NCBI RefSeq assembly: GCF_001806325.1
Contig: NZ_CP017580.1
Location: 558,001-622,000 of the forward strand
From: Curtobacterium sp. BH-2-1-1
Lineage (GTDB): Bacteria; Actinomycetota; Actinomycetes; Actinomycetales; Microbacteriaceae
Length of the DNA stretch: 64,000 nt
Reading direction: 5' to 3'
Both the position numbers and the translations under genes were made by a program. Position 1 is the stretch's first letter. Every line of letters starts with the position of its first letter. A model generated the notes under the pieces. That model was not told the DNA's origin. It worked only from the letters and a program-made list of their open reading frames with translations, and did no database searches. Of this stretch, positions 54,131 to 60,933 are shown in pieces.

Positions 54131-54999
54131 CCGTCACCATCGGCACGTCCACGATCGGCGCGGGCCACCCCGCGTACCTCATCGGCGAGATCGGCCTGAA
54201 CCACAACGGCGACGTCGACATCGCCAAGCGACTCATCGACGTCGCGGCCGACGCCGGGCTGCAGGCCGTGAAGTTCCAGAAGCGCACGCCGGAGATCTCC
54301 ACGCCCGAGCACATGAAGCAGACGCCGCGCAGCACGCCGTGGGGCGAGATGACCTACCTCGAGTACCGGTACCGCGTCGAGTTCGACCGCGACCAGTACA
54401 TCGAGATCGGCGACCACGCCACGCTCCGCGGGCTCGACTGGTTCGCCTCGCCGTGGGACGAGCCGTCGGTCGCCTTCCTCGAGGACCTCAACGTGGTGGC
54501 GTACAAGATCGCCTCGGCGTCGGTGACGGACCTCGGGCTCCTGGCCGAGGTCGCCGCGACCGGCAAGCCCGTGATCCTCTCGACGGGGATGTCGACGCTC
54601 GAGCAGATCGACCGTGCCGTGGAGGCCCTCGGTACCGAGCGACTCGTGCTCATGCACGCCACGTCGACGTACCCGCTCCCCGCCGAGGAGGCGAACCTGC
54701 GGATGATCGACACCCTCGCGAATCGCTACGCGGGCGTCCCGGTCGGGTACTCCGGCCACGAGCCCGGGCTGCAGATCTCCATCGCCGCCGTGGCGCTCGG
54801 CGCGACGGCCGTCGAGCGCCACATCACGCTCGACCGCACGATGTGGGGCTCCGACCACGCTGCGTCGCTCGAACCGCACGGGCTGCAGACGCTCGCGCGC
54901 GACGTCCGGATCATCGAGACCGCGCTCGGCGACGGCGTGAAGCGGGTCATGCCCGGCGAGCGGGCACCGCTCGCGAAGCTGCGCCGCGTCGGAGTGTGA
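54127..54999 (+). CDS. neuB: N-acetylneuraminate-type synthase without SAF domain
   Basis: A 290-residue PEP-dependent condensing enzyme: YLIGEIGLNHNGDVDIAKRLIDVAADAGLQAVKFQKRTPE, FASPWDEPSVAFLEDLNVVAYKIAS, STGMSTLEQIDRAV, GYSGHEPGLQISIAAVALGATAVERHITLDRTMWGSDHAASLEP in outline. The chain stops at LAKLRRVGV, before the antifreeze-like SAF domain (about 60 residues) that caps the active site in most NeuB/NeuB-like enzymes. It overlaps neuA and the downstream glycosyltransferase gene (GTGA). Confidence 0.93.
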   Translation: MTVTIGTSTIGAGHPAYLIGEIGLNHNGDVDIAKRLIDVAADAGLQAVKFQKRTPEISTPEHMKQTPRSTPWGEMTYLEYRYRVEFDRDQYIEIGDHATLRGLDWFASPWDEPSVAFLEDLNVVAYKIASASVTDLGLLAEVAATGKPVILSTGMSTLEQIDRAVEALGTERLVLMHATSTYPLPAEEANLRMIDTLANRYAGVPVGYSGHEPGLQISIAAVALGATAVERHITLDRTMWGSDHAASLEPHGLQTLARDVRIIETALGDGVKRVMPGERAPLAKLRRVGV

Positions 55000-56489
55000 C
55001 GGGCGGCGACCTGGACGCGGCCGGCGGCGGGGGCGAGCCGAGGGACGGACGGGAGGCGCGCCTCCCGTCCGATGCCCTGCCACGCGTCCGACGCGTGGTC
55101 GGTCTGGTCGACACCGACTCGTTCGCGAAGTGGGGCGCCCACCTGCTCGCCACGGCACCCGCGTACTGGGACCTCGAACTGCTCACGGTGGCGACGCCGC
55201 GATCCGCGAGCCGCGCGCAGCTGCGGTCCGCGTTCCGGGGGCTCGACGACCGGCTCGCGCACGTGGCCGCGGCGCCGCCTGAGGCGCTCGAGGTCGACGC
55301 CATCGTCGAACGACTCCGGCAGGACCCACCGGACGCCGTGCTGGTGTCCCTGATCGGACCGGTGGCGGAGCTCGTCATCGAGGAGGTCCACCGTCGGGTG
55401 CCGCGGCGGCCCGTCCTCGTGACGGGGCTGCCCGGGATCTCCTACCCGGCGAAGTGGAAGGGCGTGTTCTTCCGGGCGCGCGCCGACCTGTTCGTGCTGC
55501 ACAGCCACCGCGAGGTCCGCGCCTACGAGGAGCTCGCGACCGAGGGCGGCGTCGAGCCGCACTTCGCGCTCGCGACCCTGCCGTTCGCGCGGCCGTCCGG
55601 AGCCGCTGCGAGACGTGACGGGGTCTCACCGCGCGACTCCGTCGTCTTCGCCGCACAGCCGAGCGTCCCCGCGGAACGTGCCGAGCGGGAGCGTGTCGTC
55701 GGGTGGCTCGCCGAAACCGCCCGTCGGCACCCGGAGTGGCGCGTGGTGATCAAGGTCCGTGCTGCCGCCGGAGAGCACCAGACGCACCGCGAACAGGACC
55801 CGTACCCGGACCTCGTACCGACGGACGCGCCGGCGAACCTCGTGGTCGAGAGCGGGCCGATGTCCGCGCACCTCGACCGGGCGGTCGCCCTCGTCACGAT
55901 CAGCTCGACGGCCGTGCTCGAAGCGGCGGCCCGGGGCATCCCCGCGCTCACCCTGACCGACTTCGGCATCGGGCGGCACCTCATCAACGAGGTGTTCGTG
56001 GGCAGCGGGCTCGAGGGCGACGCCGTCGACCTGGTGGACGGCCGGTTCGGGACGGTCCGGGAGGAGTGGATGCACGACAACCACTTCCACCCGGAGTCCG
56101 AGGACGACTGGGCCGAGCGGACCGAGCAGCTCATGGCGTCACGCGACGCCGGCGTCCTGCGCGACCGGCCGGCGGCACGCCGGAGTCGCGGTGGCGTGCT
56201 CCGTCGGGCCTGGGAGCGGAAGAACGCCCTCGGGCCGGACGACCGGAGTGTCCTCGGGGCCGTCGCGCTGGTGATCGGGGCGCCGGTGCGGGCGCTGAAG
56301 CGGATCGTCCGGCAGGTACGGCGGGTGGTGCGGCCGGCGGAGGCGCCGGTGCTGCTCGCGCCGACGAGTCAGCGTGCTGCGTCCGGGTCGGGCAGGGCCG
56401 CGTCCGGAGGAGCCGCGTCCGGTGGTGGCCCGTCAGATGGCCTTGGCGATCGCGAGGAGCAGTTGGTCCCGGGTCGGGACGCCGGGTGA
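54996..56489 (+). CDS. Putative nonulosonate glycosyltransferase (DUF6716-like)
   Basis: A 497-residue GT-B-like protein: VVGLVDTDSFAKWGAHLL at the start, VLVTGLPGISYPAKWKGVFFRARADLFVLHSHREV in the middle, and a CMP-sugar type second half (SVVFAAQPSVPAERAERERVVGWLAE, ESGPMSAHLDRAVALVTISSTAVLEAAARGIPALTLTDFGIG, NHFHPE). This resembles polysialyltransferase/DUF6716 enzymes beside neuAB. The GTG overlaps the neuB stop. Residues about 12-26 (EPRDGREARLPSDALP) are encoded by a GGAGGCGCGCCTCC palindrome. The tail is Ala/Gly-rich and overlaps the convergent gene. Confidence 0.85.
   Translation: MTGGDLDAAGGGGEPRDGREARLPSDALPRVRRVVGLVDTDSFAKWGAHLLATAPAYWDLELLTVATPRSASRAQLRSAFRGLDDRLAHVAAAPPEALEVDAIVERLRQDPPDAVLVSLIGPVAELVIEEVHRRVPRRPVLVTGLPGISYPAKWKGVFFRARADLFVLHSHREVRAYEELATEGGVEPHFALATLPFARPSGAAARRDGVSPRDSVVFAAQPSVPAERAERERVVGWLAETARRHPEWRVVIKVRAAAGEHQTHREQDPYPDLVPTDAPANLVVESGPMSAHLDRAVALVTISSTAVLEAAARGIPALTLTDFGIGRHLINEVFVGSGLEGDAVDLVDGRFGTVREEWMHDNHFHPESEDDWAERTEQLMASRDAGVLRDRPAARRSRGGVLRRAWERKNALGPDDRSVLGAVALVIGAPVRALKRIVRQVRRVVRPAEAPVLLAPTSQRAASGSGRAASGGAASGGGPSDGLGDREEQLVPGRDAG
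55047..55070. repeat. GGAGGCGCGCCTCC palindrome inside the glycosyltransferase gene
   Basis: A 24-nt perfect palindrome, GGACGGGAGGCG and its mirror, lying in frame about 17 codons after the GTG and encoding DGREARLPS. It keeps the reading frame open. Alternatively the true start is downstream (for example near the VVGLVDTD block) and the palindrome is intergenic. Confidence 0.7.
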
Positions 56490-56693
56490 CCGGAAGACCT
56501 CGGCACCGTCGTCCCGCCGCACGATGATCGTGGGGGTCGACCGGATGCCGAGGTCCTCCGCCTGGTCGGGGTGATTCGCCACGTCGCGCTCGGTCACGTG
56601 CAGCCCGGGGACGAGCTCGGACGCCTCGGCCGACACCCGGCGGGCGGCGGCGCACGGGGCGCAGAACGAGGACGTCCAGAGGTCGAGCTGCAT
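56433..56693 (-). CDS. Thioredoxin-like CxxC protein (86 aa)
   Basis: An 86-residue thioredoxin-fold protein: MQLDLWTSSFCAPCAAARRV has the CAPC redox site (Cys about 11 and 14), and GIRSTPTIIVRR carries the cis-Pro. Size and CAPC suggest a mycoredoxin/thioredoxin-like protein. Its 3' end overlaps the convergent glycosyltransferase gene by 57 bases. No strong ribosome binding site at the ATG 56693. Confidence 0.85.
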   Translation of the reverse strand: MQLDLWTSSFCAPCAAARRVSAEASELVPGLHVTERDVANHPDQAEDLGIRSTPTIIVRRDDGAEVFRSPGVPTRDQLLLAIAKAI

Positions 56694-56770
56694 GTGGTCC
56701 TGCAACGCGGGCGCGGCCGGATCTACTCCCGGTGCGTGTGGCGCGGCCTGGCGCGGCGCGGCGCTGTTGC

Positions 56771-57061
56771 TTACTCGCGGTCGAACTCGCCGCTGCGGTC
56801 CCCGCGGTCCGCGAGGTCGTCCACCGGGTCGGACTCCCCCGGCACGTACTCGAACTCGGCCGAGGTCTGGTCGAGCACCTGGCGGGACTTCGTCAGTCGG
56901 TAGGTGAACGCGGTCTGGAGTCCCTCGACGTCGGCGAACACCGTGACCTCGTCGTCCAGCGCGTCGCTCGTGGCCGTGCGGGTGTCGGTCGTGCCGTCGA
57001 AGGGTCCGCCGTGGAAGATCGCGGTGTACTCGTCGCCTTCGTGGATGGTGATGTCGCTCAT
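56771..57061 (-). CDS. Conserved hypothetical protein (96 aa)
   Basis: A 96-residue acidic protein: MSDITIHEGDEYTAIFHGGPFDGTTDTRTAT, FADVEGLQTAFTYRLTKSRQVLDQTSAEFEYVPGESDPVDD. The GGPFDG motif is common in small actinobacterial and phage hypotheticals (FHGGPFDG) whose role is unknown. ATG 57061. AGGGATG upstream is its ribosome binding site. Divergent from marR. Confidence 0.8.
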   Translation of the reverse strand: MSDITIHEGDEYTAIFHGGPFDGTTDTRTATSDALDDEVTVFADVEGLQTAFTYRLTKSRQVLDQTSAEFEYVPGESDPVDDLADRGDRSGEFDRE

Positions 57062-57087
57062 GCATCCCTTCTACCAGGCACCACCTG

Positions 57088-57124
57088 TTGACACATTCAT
57101 AGCCTCGCTATATAGTTTTGCTAT
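57088..57124 (+). promoter_or_regulatory. Consensus promoter with embedded MarR operator, leaderless start
   Basis: TTGACA (57088-57093), 17-bp spacer, TATAGT (57111-57116), ATG at 57123: a near-consensus promoter with a leaderless mRNA. ATAGC-CTC-GCTAT (57099-57111) is a palindrome across the spacer and a third GCTAT begins at 57120. Repression by the MarR product is the expected mode. Confidence 0.8.
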
Positions 57125-57569
57125 GGAATCACCGCGTGAACAGACGATCGAGACGCTCCTCGTCTCCGTCAACCGCCTGATCCGCACCGCAGCGCAGGCG
57201 ACGGGGAACACCACGTCCTCCGCCGTCTGGCGCACGCTCGGCATCCTCGAGACCGACCAGCCGCTCCGCCTCGGCGAGCTCGCTGCCGCCTCCCGCGTCG
57301 CGCAGCCCACGATGACCCGACTCGTCGCGGGCATGCTCGCCGACGGGCTCGTGTCCCGCAGCGTCGACCCAGACGACTCCCGCGGGCAGCTCATCGAGCT
57401 CACCGACGCCGGCCGTGAACGCCTGGCGTCCTGGCGGGTCACCCTCACCCGGACGGTCGGCCCGCTCTTCGCCGACCTGTCCGACGACGAGTGGGACACT
57501 CTGCACGACGCCGTCGAGGTCATCGCCGCCCGAACCTCCACCGCCACCAGAACGGAGACCCACGCGTGA
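57123..57569 (+). CDS. MarR-family transcriptional regulator
   Basis: A 148-residue winged-helix regulator: helix 1 TIETLLVSVNRLIRTAAQATG, LGILETDQPLRLGELAAASRVAQPTMTRLVAGMLADGLVSR (recognition helix AQPTMTRLVAG), wing DPDDSRGQLIELTDAGRERL. Start is leaderless ATG 57123. It overlaps the MFS gene's GTG by four bases (GTGA). It most probably represses itself and the exporter, induced by an exported toxic ligand. Confidence 0.95.
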   Translation: MESPREQTIETLLVSVNRLIRTAAQATGNTTSSAVWRTLGILETDQPLRLGELAAASRVAQPTMTRLVAGMLADGLVSRSVDPDDSRGQLIELTDAGRERLASWRVTLTRTVGPLFADLSDDEWDTLHDAVEVIAARTSTATRTETHA

Positions 57570-58807
57570 ACGCCCACGCACCCGCCGCACAGTCCGGCAG
57601 CATCCTCAAGCAGTCATCGGCGGTCTGGGCGATCGCCTTCGCCTGCGTCGTCGCCTTCATGGGCATCGGCCTCGTCGACCCGATCCTCCCCGCGATCGCC
57701 TCGTCCCTCAAGGCCACCGCGGCGCAGACCGAGCTCCTCTTCACGAGCTACCTCGCCGTCACCGGTGTCGCGATGTTCTTCACCAGCTGGGTGTCCAGCC
57801 GCATCGGCGCGAAGAACACCCTGCTCATCGGCCTCGCGCTCATCGTGCTGTTCTCGGTGCTGGCGGCGACGTCGAACAGCGTGTGGACGATCATCGACTT
57901 CCGCGCGGGCTGGGGTCTCGGCAACGCGCTCTTCATCTCCACCGCACTCGCGACGATCGTCGGGGCAGCCTCCGGTGGCACCGCGTCCGCGATCATCCTG
58001 TACGAGGCGGCGCTCGGCCTCGGCATCGCCGTCGGCCCGCTCGTCGGCGGCTTGCTCGGCTCCGTCAGCTGGCGCGGCCCGTTCTTCGGCGTCACGACGC
58101 TCATGGCCATCGCGTTCATCGCCATCGTCACGCTCCTCAAGACGAAGAACCTCGAGAAGCCCACGCCGACCAAGCTCTCCGCACCGTTCCGCGCGCTCGG
58201 TCGCCCGGCACTCGCCGCCCTCGCCGTCACCGCGCTGTTCTACAACATCGGCTTCTTCGTCCTGCTCGCCTACACGCCCTTCCCGCTCGGCTTCGGCGCC
58301 CTCGGCATCGGCTTCACCTTCTTCGGCTGGGGCGTCGGCCTCGCGATCACCTCGGTGTGGGTCGCCCCGATGCTCACCGCACGACTCCGCCGCACCACCG
58401 TGCTGAAGATCGCGCTCCCGCTGCTCGCGCTCGACCTGTTCGCCGCCGCCGTGGTCGTGCAGTCGCAGGTGGGCCTGATCATCTGCGTCATCATCGGCGG
58501 CCTCGTGCTCGGCGTCCTCAACACCGTGCTCACCGAGTGCGTGATGGAGGCCACCGACCTCCCCCGCTCCGTCGCCTCGAGCGCCTACTCCGCGGTGCGC
58601 TTCATCGGCGGTGCGATCGCCCCGCCCGTGGCCACCCTGCTCGCCGACCAGTTCGCCCCGTCGGCCGCGTACGTGTTCGCCGGGCTGTCCGTCGCCGTCG
58701 CGTTCGTCGTCGTGGTGTGCACCACGCGCGTGCTGCGCCGGGTCGACGACGGCGCCGAGCCCGAGCCCGTCGAGGCCGAGGCCATCGCCGCCGGCGAGAT
58801 GGCGTAG
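57566..58807 (+). CDS. MFS drug-efflux-type transporter
   Basis: A 413-residue major facilitator with 12 predicted helices. FMGIGLVDPILPAIASSLKATAAQTELLFTSYLAVTGVAMFFTSW shows the DHA1-type start; GAKNTLLIGLALIVLFS carries the loop 2-3 motif A weakly (SSRIGAKN). The C-terminal tail is acidic. GTG 57566 overlaps marR. Predicted to pump a small toxic or antibiotic compound. Confidence 0.92.
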   Translation: MNAHAPAAQSGSILKQSSAVWAIAFACVVAFMGIGLVDPILPAIASSLKATAAQTELLFTSYLAVTGVAMFFTSWVSSRIGAKNTLLIGLALIVLFSVLAATSNSVWTIIDFRAGWGLGNALFISTALATIVGAASGGTASAIILYEAALGLGIAVGPLVGGLLGSVSWRGPFFGVTTLMAIAFIAIVTLLKTKNLEKPTPTKLSAPFRALGRPALAALAVTALFYNIGFFVLLAYTPFPLGFGALGIGFTFFGWGVGLAITSVWVAPMLTARLRRTTVLKIALPLLALDLFAAAVVVQSQVGLIICVIIGGLVLGVLNTVLTECVMEATDLPRSVASSAYSAVRFIGGAIAPPVATLLADQFAPSAAYVFAGLSVAVAFVVVVCTTRVLRRVDDGAEPEPVEAEAIAAGEMA

Positions 58808-58868
58808 CCTCCGCGGCTGCGGGCGGAGCCCGCGGCCGCGGTTGGCCGCGCTTCGCGCTCCGCGCTCC

Positions 58869-59583
58869 GCGAGCGGGCGAAACACGTCTCGCTCACCCCC
58901 CCGCACCCAGCACCTTCCGCACGCTCTCCCGCGCGAGCGGGCGTTTTCCGTCCCGCGCACTCCGTACCCTGCGCATTCCTCCCGCTCGCGGGTCCCAGGG
59001 TGACCGCCTGGAGGCGCGGGTCGACCCCCGAGACCGGCACCGCGCCTCCAGGCACTCGCGCCCACCCCGCGAGCAGGCGAAACACGCCCCCGTCCCCGAG
59101 CCCTCCCCGCAGGTTTCGCCCGCTCGCCGCACCGGCCACGCGAGCGGGCGAAGTCGGGCTCGGTCGCGCCCCGCAGCCGTCACGCACCGCCCGCTCGCCG
59201 CGCCGCACCCGCGAGCGGGCGAGTCCTGCACGGCCCACGCCCCAGACCCCGCGCATTCCGCCCGCTCGCGCAGGTGGCACGGGCGCCGCCTGGAGGCGCG
59301 GGTCGGCCCCCGAGACCGGCGCCGCCTGTCCGGCCGCTCGCCCGCACCCCGCGCCGCGAGCGGGCAGAAGAGGTCCCGACCCCACCCCCGCAGCGTGCAC
59401 ATACCGCCCGCTCGCGCACCCCGCGCCGCGAGCGGGCGAAGAACGTCCGGACCGGACCCCGCAGCGCGCACATACCGCCCGCTCGCCGCGCCGCACCACG
59501 AGCGGGCGGAAAACGTCCCAGCCGCGCCCCTCAGCGCGCGCGTACCGCCCGCTCGCCGCGCCGCGGGCGCGAGCGCGCGGGCG
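58869..59583. repeat. Array of GCGAGCGGGCG / CGCCCGCTCGC hairpin units, about 71-bp period
   Basis: Left motif GCGAGCGGGCG (or one-base variants) begins at 58869, 58933, 59069, 59140, 59211, 59356, 59428 and 59499. Right motif CGCCCGCTCGC ends at 59127, 59198, 59269, 59415, 59486 and 59556. Each left-right pair spans 58-60 nt and can fold into a hairpin; successive units are separated by about 12 bases (e.g. GCGCCGC). Starts repeat at 71-72 bp, and the missing slot at about 59283 is occupied by a GGAGGCGCGG segment. Left motifs are followed by GAA...CGTC, right motifs preceded by ATACC. Looks like a BIME-type palindromic array. Confidence 0.85.
59008..59052. repeat. GGAGGCGCGG-family hairpin within the array
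   Basis: CCTGGAGGCGCGG (59008 on) pairs with CCGCGCCTCCAGG (ending 59052). A half-copy of the same element is at 59288-59300 (CCTGGAGGCGCGG), taking the place of a regular array unit. Confidence 0.75.
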
Positions 59584-59622
59584 GAAAGCGACCCCGCCCC
59601 GCCGCGGAATAGGATCGACACC

Positions 59623-60249
59623 ATGGCAACTGCGAACGACCGCCTCGTCTGGATCGACTGCGAGATGACGGGCCTCGACCTCGAGGTCGACGAACTCGTC
59701 GAGGTGGCCGTGGTCGTCACCGACTTCGACCTCGTCCCCGTGCATCCCGGCTTCGACATCGTGATCAAGCCCGACCAGTCGGCACTCGACAACATGAACG
59801 AGTTCGTCACGAACATGCACACCACCTCGGGCCTGCTCGAGGAGATCCCGAACGGTGTGAGCCTCGCGGACGCCGAGTACCAGGTGCTCGAGTACATCCT
59901 CGAGCACGTCCCCGCCGAGGGTTCCGCTCCCCTCGCGGGCAACACCATCGGCACCGACCGATCGTTCCTGTCGAAGTACATGCCCCGCGTCGACGGGCAC
60001 CTGCACTACCGCAGCGTCGACGTGTCGAGCATCAAGGAGCTCTGCCGCCGCTGGTTCCCGCGCGTGTACTTCAACGCGCCGGAGAAGCACGGTGGGCACC
60101 GTGCCCTCGCGGACATCCTCGAGTCCATCCGCGAGCTCGAGTACTACCGCCGCGCGGGCTTCGTGGCCGAGCCCGGCCCCACCTCGGACGACGTCAAGGC
60201 CGTCGCGAACGAGGTCGTCGCCAAGTGGGAGCCGCGGCTCGCGCAGTAG
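59623..60249 (+). CDS. orn: Oligoribonuclease
   Basis: A 208-residue DEDDh 3'-5' exonuclease that clears nanoRNAs and pGpG. Metal ligands: Asp12 and Glu14 in VWIDCEMTGLD, Asp in NTIGTDRSFL, and His/Asp in GHRALADI with the general-base His in KHGGHRAL. MATANDRLVW start at 59623. Located before a tRNA-His gene. Length as in the family. Confidence 0.97.
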   Translation: MATANDRLVWIDCEMTGLDLEVDELVEVAVVVTDFDLVPVHPGFDIVIKPDQSALDNMNEFVTNMHTTSGLLEEIPNGVSLADAEYQVLEYILEHVPAEGSAPLAGNTIGTDRSFLSKYMPRVDGHLHYRSVDVSSIKELCRRWFPRVYFNAPEKHGGHRALADILESIRELEYYRRAGFVAEPGPTSDDVKAVANEVVAKWEPRLAQ

Positions 60250-60320
60250 GACACACCGCCTGCGGCGCGTCCAGGAGGCGCGGCTCACCCCTCGTGTTCT
60301 GACCCGCCTCCGGCATGTAC

Positions 60321-60326
60321 TACTAT
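60321..60326 (+). promoter_or_regulatory. -10 element (TACTAT) of tRNA-His
   Basis: TACTAT within GTACTACTATTGAG lies 35 bases before the tRNA-His acceptor. -35 unclear (TTCTGA about 60298). Confidence 0.5.
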
Positions 60327-60360
60327 TGAGTGGTCGCGCCGGTCGCCCGGTGTGCACATG

Positions 60361-60436
60361 GTGGATATAGCTCAGTTGGTAGAGCGCCTGGTTGTGGTCT
60401 AGGAGGTCGCGGGTTCGAGACCCGTTATTCACCCCA
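60361..60436 (+). tRNA. tRNA-His (anticodon GTG), CCA encoded
   Basis: Acceptor GTGGATA pairs with TATTCAC. Anticodon stem CCTGG/CTAGG encloses TTGTGGT, giving GTG. Discriminator C (60433) faces a G at -1 (60360), the tRNA-His identity pair. CCA at 60434-60436 encoded. Confidence 0.96.
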
Positions 60437-60456
60437 GTGCTGATGCAGATCAGCGG

Positions 60457-60485
60457 AAGGCCCCGGTCCCTCGGACCGGGGCCTT
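60457..60485 (+). terminator. Terminator after tRNA-His
   Basis: AAGGCCCCGGTCC and GGACCGGGGCCTT close over CTC, followed by CGTCGTTCG; 20 bases after the tRNA. Same AAGGCC...GGCCTT style as 9515 and 50447. Confidence 0.85.
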
Positions 60486-60525
60486 CGTCGTTCGATCAGG
60501 TTGTCCTGCAACGATCGGGGACGTG

Positions 60526-60870
60526 ATGGAGATGTCCGCCGACGCGTTCGAACAGCTCGTGACCGACGAACTCGACCTGCTGCCGGACGAGATGGTCGAC
60601 GGCCTCGACAACGTGGTGTTCGTCGTCGAGGACGAACCGGAGAACGGCGAAGAGCTCTTCGGCGTGTACGACGGCATCGCGGCGACCGAGCGCGGGCAGT
60701 ACGGCTTCGGCGAGCTCCCGGACCGCATCGTGGTGTTCCGGAAGCAGCACCTCGCCGAGTGCGACACGCTCGAGGAGCTCAAGGACGAGGTCCACACCAC
60801 GCTCGTGCACGAGATCGGGCACTTCTACGGCATCGACGACGAGCGCCTCCACGAGCTCGGCTGGGCGTAG
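60526..60870 (+). CDS. Zincin-fold metallopeptidase family protein (114 aa)
   Basis: A 114-residue minimal zincin (DUF1025-type metallopeptidase): MEMSADAFEQLVTDELDLLPDEM, IVVFRKQHLAECDTLEELKDEV and HEIGHFYGIDDERLHELG, the HExxHxxxxxD zinc site at about residues 95-105. Two other starts (GTG 60523, ATG 60532) are possible; ATG 60526 is preferred on spacing to GGGGA. Peptidase activity of the family is unproven. Confidence 0.9.
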   Translation: MEMSADAFEQLVTDELDLLPDEMVDGLDNVVFVVEDEPENGEELFGVYDGIAATERGQYGFGELPDRIVVFRKQHLAECDTLEELKDEVHTTLVHEIGHFYGIDDERLHELGWA

Positions 60871-60933
60871 CCGGGGCCACGGCGCGCCCGCGCGGGTGCC
60901 GGGGCCACGACGCCCGCGCCCCGCCCCAGCACC

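Larger units (their letters stand above)
58808..59622. other. 815-bp gene-free region of palindromic repeats
   Basis: No gene is credible here; open frames on both strands are low-complexity Arg/Ala/Pro. It holds the hairpin array described separately, two GGAGGCGCGG-type elements, and about 60 bases of GC-rich filler at its left edge. The orn promoter must lie in its last stretch, but no clear hexamers are seen. Confidence 0.85.

Noticed and set aside
58869..59583. CRISPR array
   Set aside because: Repeats are palindrome ends inside hairpin units, spacers are about 12 nt and alike, and no cas genes are present.
59000..59600. A protein-coding gene in the repeat region upstream of orn
   Set aside because: All frames are Arg/Ala/Pro-rich and follow the repeat period; no ribosome binding site and no domain; orn starts cleanly at 59623.
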